Of a DNA stretch of 64,000 nt, positions 1 to 11,979 are shown in pieces. The stretch is from Neolentinus lepideus HHB14362 ss-1 (taxonomy: Eukaryota > Basidiomycota > Agaricomycetes > Gloeophyllales > Gloeophyllaceae). The number at the start of each line of letters is the position of its first letter. The first letter of the stretch is position 1. The DNA is taken from NCBI GenBank assembly GCA_001632425.1, contig KV425645.1, positions 1 to 64,000 of the forward strand. Reading direction: 5' to 3'. The position numbers and the translations under genes were made by a program. The notes beneath the pieces were generated by a model that did no database searches, was not told where the DNA came from, and saw only the letters and a list, made by a program, of their open reading frames with translations.

Positions 1-481
1 ACAGTAGAATGTATATAAAGACACTGTATTACATCCTTTTACCTTACTGCAATCGATTATCTCTTAGCTCTTTCTCTTCGGTGCGCAACTTAACAACTTC
101 TGCCTCATTGGGAGATGCGACAGATGCTCAAGGTCGCGCACGGAGTGGGAGGCTATCCCAGTAGCTGGAAGGATTTCGAGCCGAGTGCTGAACAATGGCC
201 GGTGTCCCGACAATGCATAGTGTTGAGTAAAGATATTGTAATAGTATAATGTTGTGCGCCGAATGCTTATAATACATCCATCTTATAAAACAGATATGAT
301 ACACGGTGGATACAAAAAATCGTTTGAAGTTGAAAATAGTACACACATACGCCATGAACGGGACGAGTATGGAGGTAGGCTGACAGAATCAAGTCAATAC
401 TGTTACGTTACCTCGTTAGTGTCGTACTGCGTCAACCATTTGGTTGCTATTCCCTTGTGGACCCACTGATCGTTGATTCAT
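1..481. other. Left flank, no gene called
   Basis: This stretch lies downstream of the minus-strand Mif2 gene and should contain its 3' UTR. It is AT-rich near base 1, with a TATATAA-like run at about 12-18. The open frames in it are under 80 codons and have no recognisable domain or splice structure. I see nothing further in it. Confidence 0.5.
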
Positions 482-2174
482 CTAGGTATCCCGAGATGGC
501 AGCATAGGCGCTTCTTCGTCTTCTTCCACTGGGACTTTACGAGCTTGGGCAAAGAATAGTTTGGTCTCGCGATCGCTGATATTCTGGATATAGTAGGTAT
601 TACCTGGTCATAGTGATACAGGAGATCAGTACGAGGGTTAGTGGAAGATTAGCAACATAGGCATACCTCTCGGCGCCAGGAACTCGCCTCCCGTCGCGAG
701 GATAAAGCTGTTCTGATTTAATCTGAAATTAACAGCGCCTTCTATGACGTAGAACACCTGTCACTGCCTGTGAAAGAAATCAGACAACCTAGTGATGTCC
801 TTCGACGTACATATGTGTTGTCCTTGGTGTTCTTACTTGGCTTGGCCTTGCCAGGTGGAATCGTCAGGTAGCCAGCGGCCATGAAGCCACCGTCCCCAAA
901 TACCCTTTGAAAGAAGAAATCTTCGTTGGAGGCGGGTTTAGGCTGAAGCATCTTGAAAGTAGAGACAATATCTGCCATTATGTATGTTAAGATAGCCTCA
1001 AGCATAGTGTCATAAACAAATAAACACACGTTTCTCAACTTCATCCTTCGTGACATAGTCTACGACTACTCCATGCGACTCAGTGTTGTCATCCCAGCTT
1101 TGTCCGGAATTCGGTCTCGTGATTTCTGTGTCGGACTCTACCTGATTTACGCTCTGTCGAGGTTTCCGCTTACGACGTCTCCGACCTACAGCACTCAAGG
1201 AACGTGTTGGTTCCTTTGGTAAACGGATGATTTCCTTGATGTGGGGTACATTGGTTCCCCCCATTGCGCGTAGGCTGTAGACAGCCTTTTCCAGCCGCCA
1301 CCATTCGAGTGGCTCGTACCGTTTGCGGGGACTCCTTCGTAGACCTTCGTGTGTGTGGCCATCATCCGACGGGGCTGTCGTTCAAGTCAATTCCTTTGCT
1401 CGAGATGATAAGTTACCAAAGCATACTTTGCTCAGCAATCGGATACTTCTTGGGCGATCGCTTCGAGTCTCTCCGTGTCAGGTTCAATGTTCTTGCCTTC
1501 TTAGATGGTCGGGTTTTTTCATTGGCATCACTGGTCTTCCGCTTTCCCTTCTTATTAGGAGAAGCACGGGCCGTCGGTCCCTCGGACGTTGGCACCTCAT
1601 CGTAATTGTCATTGCTTTGACCAAGTTGCATATTAGTATCCCTGCTCGAGTAAGCTTGTCTATGGGCGCCGGATGGACCAGATGAATTTGGGGTCATAGA
1701 GCGATTTGAAGAGTGATGAACTGCACCACGACGAGTCGCCACTCCAGCTACAGAGCGTGGCGTAGTCCGTCTTGCGATATCAGAATTATGTGAGCTGCTC
1801 GGGAAAGGCGGCTCTGGCATATTACCACGAGAGGAAGTGTCTGCGCGCAGCAGTCGTTCGAAGAGATCAGGGATATAATAACGTCGTATCATCATTGCTC
1901 ACTCACTCTCGAACACCTCCGGACCCACCGACATCTCGAGCTCGTCTGCGTGGTTTACGCTCGAGGGGAAAAGCCCTTTCAATCTACCGCCTGGTTTCGC
2001 CTTAGCAGGAGCGATGTCGTCCCCTCGTCTCAGAATATACTCAAAGTCGTCGAATTCGCCGGAAGACTTGGACTGTGGCACGGAGTCGGCAGCTCCGGTA
2101 TGCTTGCTACGTTCTGACCCTTCTGCATCAGTCGCGAAGATAGACCGTTTGACAGTGGGCTTTCGAGATACCAT
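482..2174 (-). CDS. MIF2: Centromere protein Mif2/CENP-C
   Basis: Inner kinetochore protein that binds the CENP-A nucleosome at centromeres and nucleates kinetochore assembly. I rebuilt six exons: 1907-2174, 1427-1840, 1030-1374, 811-971, 667-757 and 482-603. They sum to 1401 bases, or 466 residues. The middle carries the CENP-C motif (RRSPRKRYEPLEWWR, about bases 1280-1325), whose conserved Arg and Trp-Trp contact the H2A/H2B acidic patch and the CENP-A tail. It is followed by a basic, low-complexity linker. The C-terminus is the Mif2/CENP-C cupin fold used for dimerisation, with FFFQRVFGDGGFMAAG, the IPPG turn and a closing TKLFFAQAR strand. The N-terminus (MVSRKPTVKRS) begins at the first ATG of the frame. 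Divergent from the verprolin gene, with 161 bases between the starts. Family assignment is secure; single splice sites are inferred by eye. Confidence 0.93.
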
Positions 2175-2335
2175 GCTGCGTGGGCGTATCTGAGCGCGCA
2201 CAGCAAGCACCGGGCGCAGTAGCAGGCATGGCCATAAATATACTTAAGTGACTTAGTCGATCGTATTTAGGAAAGGGCGACTGTGGGAAGAACGTCATCC
2301 TAAACTGCCCTTCCAGTGCCACTTGCCCTTATAAC

Positions 2336-3596
2336 ATGGCATCGTCTGAGCTTCTAAAGCAAATCCAGGCAGGCAAGAAACTCAAGAAGGCAGAAACTAA
2401 TGATCGCAGCGCTCCCGTTGTCGATATACCGAAGAAAAGTGGAGGCGGAGGAGGCATAGGAGGTGTCGGTGCAGCGATAGGTGGCGGGGGAGGTCCTTCA
2501 TTGTCTTCCGGTGGTGGTGGTGCCCCACAATTAGGAGGGCTCTTCGCTGGTGGAGTGCCTAAATTGAAACCAGCTGGACAGTCTCATCTAGGTGAGGACA
2601 AGTTTGTCTCAAATGATAAGGGCTAACTCCCGTCTTAGCGAAGGCACCGACTCTGGGTAAACCACCTTCAATACCCAAGCGTGATGCGCCCTCTCCTGCG
2701 CCTCCATCACCTCAACCGCCTAGTAGAGCTCCTCCTCCTCCAAAGCCGGCGCCATCGCCGGCACCTCCAGGTCGAGGACCTCCTTCGCTACCTTCCCGCT
2801 CAGTACCCCCTCCGCCAGCACGCGCACCCGCTATTCCTCGCAGACCTGCTCCGGAGGTCAGTCGCCCTTCAACGCCTCCCAGTCGAGCGCCCCCTGCGGT
2901 ACCCCCGCGTACTTCTTCTCCAGCCCGACCCTCATCTACGCACTCACCATCTCGTCTCGCTCCTGCCATTCCTCCCCGAAATAGCTCGCAGCCGCCAAGT
3001 CTCCTGTCTCGTAAAGTTCCGCCGCCGCCGACTACTCCCGGGCGCGCACCTCCCCCTCCCCCTCCGGCTCGTCCCTTCTCCGTAGTAGCGCCGAGCCGCG
3101 CAGTGCCTCCACCTCCGCCGGCGCGCAAGTCCGCTCCGCCTCCGCCTCCTGCACGTCCTCGGGCTGTATCTGAGTCCGAACCCCCCGCAGCAGCTCCGAC
3201 AGCTCCGCCACCCCGTCCTTCCAGCGTGGCACCGCCACCACCACCTGGCCCTTCGCCTGCGAGGTCACGGACGATTTCGGCTGGGGCCACGCCTAGTCTT
3301 TCTGCCTCCTCGTCGCTGGGGAGGGCTCTGTCGTCAATCGGAAACGTGAACGGAGTGAACAAGGCACCTTTGCTCAACGGAAGTCAGCAGAAAAGTAAGT
3401 AGCGTCCTCATTGGTCTAATTCCTCATAGATGGCTGACTCGGTGTATGATCAGCAGTCCCTGATCCGCCTGCACAAGTTGGGCCCCATACCTTCCCCGTC
3501 AGTGATTTCCCTCCGCCGCGTCCGTTCAAGCCGAGCCCGAAGAAGTATCCTAGTGGGCGCGAGAAAGGAAGTGACTTCAACTTAAGTGCGCTTTAG
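2336..3596 (+). CDS. VRP1: Verprolin / WIP-family actin regulator
   Basis: Proline-rich actin-cytoskeleton protein that binds monomeric actin and the WASP homologue Las17, promoting Arp2/3-dependent patch assembly and endocytosis. Exons 2336-2591, 2639-3394 and 3454-3596 sum to 1155 bases (384 residues; a second AG three bases on at the last acceptor is equally usable). Residues 1-30 form a WH2-like actin-binding segment (LLKQIQAGKKLKKAETNDRS). Gly-rich tracts follow, then about 250 residues of Pro/Ser/Ala/Arg-rich sequence with many poly-Pro runs suited to profilin and SH3 binding. The C-terminus has the WASP-binding pattern FPVSDFPPPRPFK followed by KKYPSG. The middle is low complexity, so identity rests on the two ends. 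Minus-strand frames over the poly-Pro region are shadows. Confidence 0.9.
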
Positions 3597-4434
3597 AGCT
3601 ACTCTTCCTCGAATTTGATCATGTCCTTGGCCACAGTACAGTGGTCATAGTATTTTATTATGTTCTTTCGTCTGCTAGAGACATTTAGGATGCGACGCAT
3701 ATCACGGCGATCGTCAAATTGGCCTCGAACACGTTCGCAATTTGTGTCATGCGTTGAGTCCGACAACCGTAGCCAATATGGGGTGACACCAGATAATACC
3801 CACACCTCGACATAAGGTCAGACGGAATATGCACATGTATGCCAAGGTCTCATCCTATGGCGCATATCGACAAACTCAACTAATAACGGGCCACCACATG
3901 AATTTCGAACAGCATAGGTTACGCGACAAAGATAGCACATCTAGACGCCCTTTGACGCTCCTTTGACAACGAATCTTGACGGAAGCTACAGCATACGTCT
4001 GCCATTTCTCCATCCATCAACCCATCCAGGCAAGCCTCCCATACTGAGCTCTCACGATTGTTCAGCTGAGACGAGAACCCTTTGCTGACCATGGGAGTTC
4101 ACCTATCGTCGATAGTCGGTGGGACGTAGACAAACACAGACCCGGACTGCAGAGAACTTGGGGAAAGATTGAACGCATGACGCCAGTCGAGTTACAGCGG
4201 CGTAAAGCAGCGGAATTCAGGTAGACGTGGCGTGTTCGCAGCGTATCAGACAAAATATGCACAGGCCGAGGACGTAGCTCATGATGCATGATGCATGAAG
4301 CGCTGATGTCTAGCGTAGCCCGCGGGAGTTTGCTAAGCCCAGCCGAGGCAGGTGAGTAAGGGCTTCGAGGTTACCGCCACCGGGAAACTGCGATCAGTCA
4401 GGGCACTGAATTGACACGTCGACCTTCGCTCCCG
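3597..4434. other. Intergenic region, PDI upstream
   Basis: About 840 bases between the verprolin stop and the PDI TATA box. No frame above 76 codons, no domain and no repeat array were seen. At 4413-4422 the sequence gacacgtcga contains a CACGTC core; its reverse complement GACGTG resembles Hac1/XBP1-type unfolded-protein-response sites, which would suit an ER chaperone promoter. That last point is inference only. Confidence 0.4.
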
Positions 4435-4442
4435 TATATAAA
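4435..4442 (+). promoter_or_regulatory. TATA box of the PDI gene
   Basis: TATATAAA ends 63 bases before the PDI start codon. Two other genes here (EFR3 and the orphan at 26806-27402) also have TATATA roughly 65-77 bases before the ATG chosen on other grounds, which supports reading it as a core promoter. Confidence 0.6.
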
Positions 4443-4505
4443 CCTCGTTGGGCGCTGTCCGACTTTACATTATCCTCTTTGCGTTCTGTAGGGTGTGTGG
4501 GCATC

Positions 4506-6276
4506 ATGCGCTTCCAGTCTCTGCTTTCGACCGCCTCCATGCTGGCCTTTGTTGGCCTCGCGGCTGCGGAGGGCGCCTCAGATGTGATTGACCTCAACCC
4601 GAGCAACTTCCAGTCGCTGGTCAACCCCGAGTCTTTGATGCTCGTAGAGTTCTTTGCGCCATGGTATGCCCACGATTAAGGATGTTTGTGAAGCTTGGCC
4701 AACCTAGCTTGTCAGGTGTGGACACTGCAAGGCTCTTGCTCCTGAGTACGAACAAGCCGCGAGCGCTCTGAAGGAGAAGAGCATCAAGCTCGCAAAGGTC
4801 AATTGTGTTGACGAGGCAGACCTTTGTCAGGCACACGGCGTTCAGGGATATCCGTAAGCATACTTCGTTCCCTCAGAGAGCGGTCGTTCACATCAACTAT
4901 CTGTGTCCCGAATATAGTACTCTGAAGGTGTTCCGAGATGGTGAACCCACAGACTACACTGGTCCCAGAAAGGCGGACGGTATTGTCAGCTATATGACCA
5001 AGTACGTCGAATGAATTTTGAACTCGGGATCACTAAGTAACATTGACTTCCCTACAGGCAAGCCTTGCCTGCCGTCACTGACGTGACCGCTGAGAACCAC
5101 GAGGACTTCAAGAAGGCCGACCGGGTTGTGGTTGTGCTATATGCGACCTCGACCTCCGCCGCCCCCGTCCCCGAATTCAGCCTGACTGCAAACAAGCACC
5201 GCGACGACTTCCTCTTCGGCCTGACGACCGACTCTGCTGTCAGTGACGCGGCAGGCGTCTCCCCGCCTGCTATCGTCGTTTACCGTCAATTCGACGAGCC
5301 GCAAACCGAGTACCCCTACCCTGTCGGTTCGGCAACCGTTAAGGACATCGAAGACTGGGTCAAGGAGCTCGCCATCCCCATCGTCGACGAGGTCGGCGCG
5401 GAGAACTACCAGACGTACGCTCAATCCGGCAAGCCCCTAGCCTACCTCTTCCTAGACCCTACCATGGAGAACAAGCAGGAGTATATTGGCGGCATCCGTC
5501 CCACCGCCGCGAAGTACAAAGGCAAAATCAACTTTGTGTGGATTGATGGAATTAAATTTGGCGACCACGCGCGCGCGCTGAACCTCCCCGAGCAGAAGTG
5601 GCCTGCGTTTGTGATTCAGGATCTTGCGAAGCAACTCAAGTACCCGATGGACCAGAGTGAGGAGTACTCGTCAGAGGCGGTTGCAGAGTGGGTTGAGAAG
5701 TTCGCCAATGGCGAGCTCCAACCCCAGCTCAAGAGCCAGCCAATCCCGGAGACCCAAGACGAACCCGTTTTCAATTTGGTTGGCAAGCAGTTCGATGAGG
5801 TTATCTTTGATGACAGCAAGGATGTTTTCGTTGAATTCTACGCCTCTTGGTAAGCCTATCCTTCCGAATACAATGCATATAGATGTTTATGTACGACTTG
5901 TAGGTGTGGTCACTGCAAACGCCTGAAGCCCACCTGGGACACACTCGCCGAGAAGTTCGTCGAGGTCAAGGACCGTCTCCTGATGTGAGTTTCTCTTCGC
6001 CTTATCCCATGACGCAGACCCTTACTCCTGGTGATCAGCGCGAAAATGGAAGCCACGGAGAACGACCTTCCCCCATCTGTTCCCTTCCGCATCTCCGGAT
6101 TCCCTACTCTCAAGTTCAAGCCTGCGGGCTCGAAGGAGTTCCTCGACTACGACGGTGACCGGTCGCTGGAGAGCCTGGTTGCGTTTGTGGAGGAGCACGC
6201 GATTAATCCCCTGGATGCTAGTGTTCCCATTCAAAATGCGTCTCATGAAGAAGTACATGGGCATGATGAGCTTTGA
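4506..6276 (+). CDS. PDI1: Protein disulfide isomerase (ER)
   Basis: Oxidises and isomerises disulfide bonds of secretory proteins in the ER lumen. Exons 4506-4663, 4716-4853, 4918-5001, 5058-5849, 5904-5984 and 6039-6276 sum to 1491 bases, giving 496 residues, the usual length for the family. Domain order: signal peptide (about residues 1-21, ending at AAAEG), catalytic thioredoxin domain a, non-catalytic b and b', catalytic domain a', acidic tail with ER-retrieval signal HDEL at the very end. Both active sites are CGHC. Each is split by an intron directly before the first Cys codon (FFAPW/CGHCK and FYASW/CGHCK), an intron position repeated in the two homologous domains. The start was taken at the ATG giving the signal peptide rather than the in-frame ATG nine codons upstream. 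Confidence 0.96.
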
Positions 6277-6634
6277 TGGCTTCTTGTCCGTGTGTAGCTA
6301 TAATCTACGGGTTGAATGATAATGCTTTCGATTGTCTACTTGTCCCCTCTGTATATACCTAGCTATTTATTGTTTATATAGTCAGGATGAATCAGAAAGT
6401 TGGTTTGCTTTTCCAAGTCGACGGGCGTAATGGCGAGGCCTGATGTAATGAGCCGAGGTCTTGTCCTCTGCAAATGCATGCCTCGCGATGCTGACATAGT
6501 CCGAACTGGAGTGATGCAACGGTGGAGACCGCTTGTGATTTGTTTGATTCCAATGCTATCAGCACACCCGCCCGTACAATGCACAGAGGATACAAGAATG
6601 AGAAAATAATAATGAATATACCGTGCATAGAGAA
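6277..6634. other. Convergent 3' intergenic (PDI / TCTP)
   Basis: 358 bases between two converging stop codons. It should hold both 3' UTRs. The frames over 60 codons here have no recognisable features. Nothing else was seen. Confidence 0.5.
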
Positions 6635-7365
6635 TCAGAGCTTGACCTCCTTCAAGCCATCCTTCCAGAATGTGAAATAGGCTGTAGAAGGTTTGTTGGG
6701 TAGTGTGATGGGATGAGTATTGAATCTACTTACGAGTGACACCATCCTCCCGATAGTTGAGGAGAGCAATCATGCCATCAGGGTTCATGCTCTCGCCGGT
6801 GTACTGCAATTTAAGAATTAAGATCGGACGTCTCGCGGACTGATCGGTGTTACTCACGAATTCGAAATCCTTGAAGTTAGCGACAATCTTCTTAGCAAAT
6901 GTCTGAGCACCCTTCTCAAAAGCTTCCACACGGTCAGGGTTGGTCTCGGCTAGTTTGGCCTTGACGGCCTTCATGTAGCCTTTAAGGTAGGTGAGGAAGG
7001 ACTTCTTGTCGAAGGATGTCTGCTGAAGACGGAAGGAGTGGGCGACGTTGTTGACGGTCTCCATGCCTTCCTCGAGACCCTCGTCCGCCTCCTCGGTAGA
7101 GGGGTTAGCACCTATCGGAATCGACATCGGACAGGTTAGGACAGGTTGAGAATGATGAGGAAATGGACGCACCGATATCGACATCGGCGCCTTTTTTGAT
7201 GGTGATGGTCTGGCAGTCGACCTCAAATACGATGTCGTCGACGAGCTTGCTGCGGGAGACTGTGAGTGCGTGATTCGGATTAGAAAGGCTGGAGCGCGGA
7301 GCTCACATGGGGAAGGCATCGGAGAACATCTCGTCATCGGTAAGTAGGTCGGTATACAACAACAT
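6635..7365 (-). CDS. TMA19: Translationally controlled tumour protein homologue
   Basis: Small abundant cytoplasmic protein associated with ribosomes and linked to growth control and stress response. Exons 7307-7365, 7173-7249, 6858-7111, 6734-6803 and 6635-6681 sum to 507 bases, giving 168 residues, the standard TCTP length. The N-terminal strand (MLLYTDLLTDDEMFSDAFP) is diagnostic. It is followed by VDDIVFEVD, the variable acidic loop (NPSTEEADEG) and the helical hairpin FDKKSFLTYLKGYMKAVK. The C-terminal signature is MIALLNYREDGVTPYF, ending FWKDGLKEVKL. Divergent from UTP15, with start codons 195 bases apart and two CACGTG boxes between them. Confidence 0.96.
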
Positions 7366-7486
7366 CTTAGAAGTCTATGGGATGTACGGGAAGGAGAAGG
7401 GATGGAGGTGAGTAATGGGATATGTGAGTACAGAGCCTGCCGGATCCACACCAGAAAACTGTCCCTTCATGCAATCGATTATCACC

Positions 7487-7503
7487 CACGTGACCAGCAC
7501 GTG
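7487..7503. promoter_or_regulatory. Pair of CACGTG boxes in a divergent promoter
   Basis: CACGTG occurs at 7487-7492 and again at 7498-7503, between TCTP (-, start 7365) and UTP15 (+, start 7561). The first, read on the minus strand, is GTCACGTG, matching the RTCACGTG form bound by Cbf1-type bHLH factors in yeasts. Palindromic E-boxes at this spacing in a 195-base shared promoter suggest a common regulator. Which protein binds is not known from sequence. Confidence 0.5.
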
Positions 7504-7560
7504 CGTTCGCCAAAAATTGTGATCGAGAACACTTCGCGCTTGTTGAAGGCTTCGTTTGCC

Positions 7561-9386
7561 ATGGACTACCAACCTGTAGTTGTAAAGAGGGCACATCGTC
7601 CTGCCACAGCAAAACACAGTGCAGAGTCGAGATATTGGCGACAGTTCAAGCACCCTGTCTTCATCAAGGAATATGCGCCTGTTACTTCCGTTCACTTTTC
7701 GCCTTCCAAACCCCACAGGTATGCTGTCACAGCAGCAACCAGAGTCCAGATCTATGCGCCAAGAACACAGAAAGTTACAAAGACAATATCACGCTTCAAA
7801 GATATTGCTCGGAGTGGATGTATCCGTAATGACGGAAAGCTTGTGGTGGCAGGAGACGACACGGGTTTAATCCAAGTAAGTGTGCAGTTTAACGCAAAAC
7901 ACCGTTATATTCCGTTAAACGACTCAAAAGTTACGCGACTAGGTCTTCGACATCAATTCCCGAGCTATCCTCCGTACCCTCGACTCCCACAAACAACCAG
8001 TCCATGTCACCAGATTTTCCACCCTCAACCACACGCAAGTCCTTTCCTGCTCCGACGACTCCACGGTCAAAGTGTGGGATGTCCCTTCACAATCGGCAAT
8101 CACCACCTTCCACGACCACACCGACTACGTTCGGTCCGGTCAAGTATCCACGTCCAACCCTCATCTCGTCCTGACGGGCTCTTATGACACTACCGTGCGG
8201 TTATTCGACATGCGATCGGGAGAGTGCGAAATGATTATGGGCGGCCCAGATGCAAGCGCTGGGAGCAGGAACACTTCCCCTGTCGAGCAGGTGCTCATGT
8301 TCCCCTCCGGCACCGTCGCGCTCTCCACCGCCGGCCCCATCATGCGCATGTGGGATCTTGTCGCCGGCGGACGGTGCACAAAAGCCTTGTCAAACCATCA
8401 AAAAACCGTCACCTCCCTCGCATTCAATGGAGACGCAAGCCGATTGCTATCTGGCGGGCTCGACCACATGGTCAAGGTGTACGACGTGAGCACGTACAAA
8501 GTGGTCCATACTATGCGGTACCCCGCGCCTGTGCTTTGTGTTGCCATTTCGGTAGGAGGCTTCCGCATTTCTCAAATTGGGCTGCTCACGTACCATATCT
8601 CTCAGCCCGACGAAACCCACATCGCCGCAGGCATGTCCGACGGCACCCTCTCTGTCCGTCGGCGGCAGCCCAAGGCCTCCGAGAGCGTCTCTGATCCCCT
8701 TGTCGTTCTACAATCAGGCACCTTTGAATCTTTCCTGGGAGGATCACTTCCGGCAATTGGAGAAGGCCGTGTCAAGAGCAAGACAAAATCCAAACCCGCT
8801 GGGGACGTGGACGAGATGAGGGTGGAGAGCCGGCGGAAGAAGAGGCTAAGGGAGTATGATAGACTGTTGAAGGGGTTCAAATACTCGGCTGCACTAGATT
8901 CGGCGTTGCGGAAGGTTGGTTATTCCCAGTCCGTTGTCTCACGCGCAACATCACTGACTGCTTTCTGGTCCTTCAGAACGTTCCGCCCACAACCGCCTTC
9001 GCGCTAATCCAAGAACTCATCCACCGTGATGGTCTCCGTACAGCACTATCAGGCCGCGATGACGTCCTTCTCGAGCCCGTGCTCCGGCTCTTATCGAAGA
9101 ATGTCAACGACCCAAGATTCGGGGAGATGGCGTGCGACGTGGCGAGCCTAGTCATCGGTGCGTCTTCCCCCTCCGCCCCAGCTCTTTTATGGTGCGATCT
9201 CAGTAACCTACTTAACCCTCTACAGAAATGTACAGCGCTGTCCTCGGCCAATCCCCCCTCATTGACTCGCTCTTCCTTCGCCTCCGCAAAAAAGTCGCGC
9301 AAGAGCTGCAATTCCAAAAGGAGTTGCTCAAAACTAAAGGGGCATTGGATATGATCCTCGCTTCGGCGGCCCTCATGACGGTCTAG
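7561..9386 (+). CDS. UTP15: U3 snoRNP protein Utp15 (WD40)
   Basis: Component of the t-UTP/UTP-A subcomplex of the small-subunit processome, acting in the nucleolus in pre-18S rRNA processing. Exons 7561-7875, 7943-8551, 8606-8914, 8977-9157 and 9226-9386 sum to 1575 bases, giving 524 residues. The N-terminus (YWRQFKHPVFIKEYAPVTSVHFS) is typical of Utp15. WD40 blades follow (for example VKVWDV, TVRLFDM, VKVYDVST). After a Lys/Arg-rich stretch (about 330-350) comes the helical UTP15 C-terminal domain, from REYDRLLKGFKYSAALDSAL to the end, which joins the t-UTP complex. Converges on CTNNBL1 with 158 bases between stops. Confidence 0.94.
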
Positions 9387-9544
9387 AATCTGACAGGCTC
9401 GCTGGTATGTACATATACATATGCTTGTTGCTAGGACTGTTTTTGTATAATTCATTATATTACTTTGTTGCACATGTAGCGTTATAATAAGATAGCATGA
9501 TATGCTCATGATGAAACATCTCAGCGCAAGGCCATAGAAATGGC

Positions 9545-11979
9545 TTAGCATGAGTTCAGGAACGCAATGAGCGCTATGAGGATCTCCTTCTGCGACGGCG
9601 CGCGGTTCGGGTTGTCGACTTCCTCGGGCGGGACGTCCTCCTCGTCAACATTGTCGTGGTAAATCTCCAGCGTCCGGACGATGCCTTTTAGGGATTTATT
9701 CTTGCGCTCGAGCATTTTTTGGAGGTGTGCGCGGACCTGAAGGGAGACAGTGAGTCAGTGAGTGTTCGTGTAAGGAACAAAGGCACAACGTACCCCGTCA
9801 TCTTCCATCGCCACCCACGCCAGAATATAATCTGTTGTCTGCATGGCATATAGACCACCATCCAGTCGACGTAAATACCACGCATCTTCCTCGTCGGACC
9901 CAATCTCTTCGTCCTCTGCCAACAACTCCTAAAATGTCCATGTTATCAGATACAGTCAATCAGACCACATCCTCTACTTACGAACCTTCTTCTCCTGCTC
10001 GATCTCAGAGTCCACAGCGACCAATCTCAACTGTGCGTTCTCCCTGACCTCCAAGAGCTTGTCAACCTTCTCATAGTTATTCTCAACAAATTTCGCGAGT
10101 AAGCGGACACGTGCGGTGGATTCAGAGGGGAGATTGGAGAATAGTGAGGAGATAATGCTTAAGATGTGACCCGTATCTTCGGATGCTGTGGTCAGTGCGT
10201 TTTTGTTCTTCTTGGAGCCCTGCAGGTCGAGTTATCAGTGACAACGATATCTCGTCACGGTGCGACGCAGACCTTGCCCATCAAGGCGGCGAAGAGGCTC
10301 TTCAAACCGAGCGCATCGACGAAGGTCTCGCATGTTGAGGTACCTGCTACACCGGACATAGCGTGATCTAGGACTTTGATGGCACGGGATCGAGATTGCA
10401 TCTTCTCCCTGCACGACAAGATGGCATTAGTAACTAGGCGCGAGCGGAAAGGTCTAGCCTACTTCATGAGCAATACCATCAGGTCCACACCCTCGCTCTT
10501 GAGGAAGAGCTCCTTGATTTCTGGCTCACTCAAGGCTGAACATAGAGCGTCAAAGATGTTCTCCATGAACTCCATTTCATCACTGTCGACAGGATCCCGT
10601 CTTCGGTATTGCTGCGTATGATGGAAAGTTAGAAATGTGTCTATGATGTAAGGCCATTCCCCTTACAGAAAGAATATTGAGAAGAATCTCCACCCCATCC
10701 TTGTCCCCGAATGTAAGCCTATTCTTTCTGTTATTTTGCAGCAGAATTGAGATGATCTCCGCAGAGTAGCCCCGACTCTCGTCGTACGTTTTGGATTTGA
10801 CGCGATTCAGCAGCCATGTCATGACGCTGGTCTTGTCCACGAGGGACGTAGAAAGATCAGGGTTGTAACCCAAGATATTCTCAAAGACACCTGTTCTGAA
10901 TTAGAGGTTTAAATATTGATGCAATTATGAGGCACATACCTAAGATATGGAAGACGCCTTGCCTATCAGACTCTTCTGACTCGTTGAGTCGTCCAAGATT
11001 ATCAACTAGTAATTCAAATATTGATCGCTCTAGCTGCTCGTAACAGACATTAGTATGGCACTTGAGAAATGCCGAAAACCCCGTACCAGACCCTCAATTA
11101 ACGTCTTCAAAGCGGCATCCTTTTCTTGCTGTCCTTCTTCATCGCCTTCGACAACATCACCAACGTCTTCATCTGTCAGTTCGTTCACGAGTTCGACGAC
11201 ATCCAAAGCAATGTCGGCATTTTCGTGCGTCAACAAGCCAATCAGCTTCGTTAGCATTCCCGACCGGACCAGTTCAGGGTAGGATAATGCGGGAACCTGA
11301 GCCAGTGGAAGCAAAGCCTTGATGGCGCTGTCAAGATCTGCCTCAGAGTCGATGAATCTGAACTGGGTCGTCAGTCAGGGCAACGAAATCCTCTCCATTC
11401 AAGCTCACTTTGAAGGATCATCAGGATACTTCGAACGCTGATCCTGGTTCTTATTCGCAGCGCGCTCGAACCTCAGCAGCAACTTCCGTATCCCAGTCCC
11501 ATTCAGCTCTTCCACCTAACCGTGCCCTGAATTTAGTACGACGTCAGAATGAGCACACACATCACAGCCGTACTCACGTCTGCCTGCGCGGCCTCTCCTC
11601 CTGCCTTGTCGAAGATGTTCAAGATCTCCTTCTGCTCGCTCGTCAGCCCGCCTCCGAAGAACCGTCCCTCGTCGTCTTCTTCCGCAAAGTAGTCAGCATC
11701 ACCACCAGGGGCGAAGTCTTGACTTGCATCGGCGTCTTCATCTTCGTTCTCTATCGTCACCGCACGCCGCTTGCCATTGTCCTGAGCTGCGCCATTCGTG
11801 ACGCCACCAGAAGCAGTTTCAGAGTCCAAGCGTATCCTCTTGAGCATCTCGGGTGTTGGGGCCTCTGGCATTTTGCGCTTGCTGCTTCCAGGCAGTTTGG
11901 GTACCTCCGTACATCTATTAGCATTACTAAGAGAGTCAAGCCCAAATATCCATACCTTGAACATTTTATCAATATCCAT
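9545..11979 (-). CDS. CTNNBL1: Beta-catenin-like protein 1 (spliceosome-associated)
   Basis: Armadillo-repeat protein associated with the Prp19/CDC5L spliceosome complex in the nucleus. Eight or more exons. The first encodes only MDIDKMFK (11956-11979) before a 51-base intron. The next (11578-11904) carries a basic KRKMPEAPTPEMLKRIRL stretch, probably a nuclear localisation signal, and an acidic DEDEDAD region. The conserved CTNNBL1 fold follows: SKYPDDPSKFIDSEADLD, VPALSYPELVRSGMLTKLIGLL, THENADIALDVVELVNELTDED, then GFFHILG-like, VMTWLLNRVK, NRKNRLTFGDKDGVEILLNIL and MEFMENIFDALCSAL. It ends ALIAFLNSC. The last exons were not summed in detail; expected length is about 560 residues. The Arm repeats and order match the family end to end. 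Confidence 0.92.

Noticed and set aside
2712..3377. 221-codon Gly-rich minus-strand frame
   Set aside because: Complement of the poly-proline tract of verprolin; a compositional shadow.
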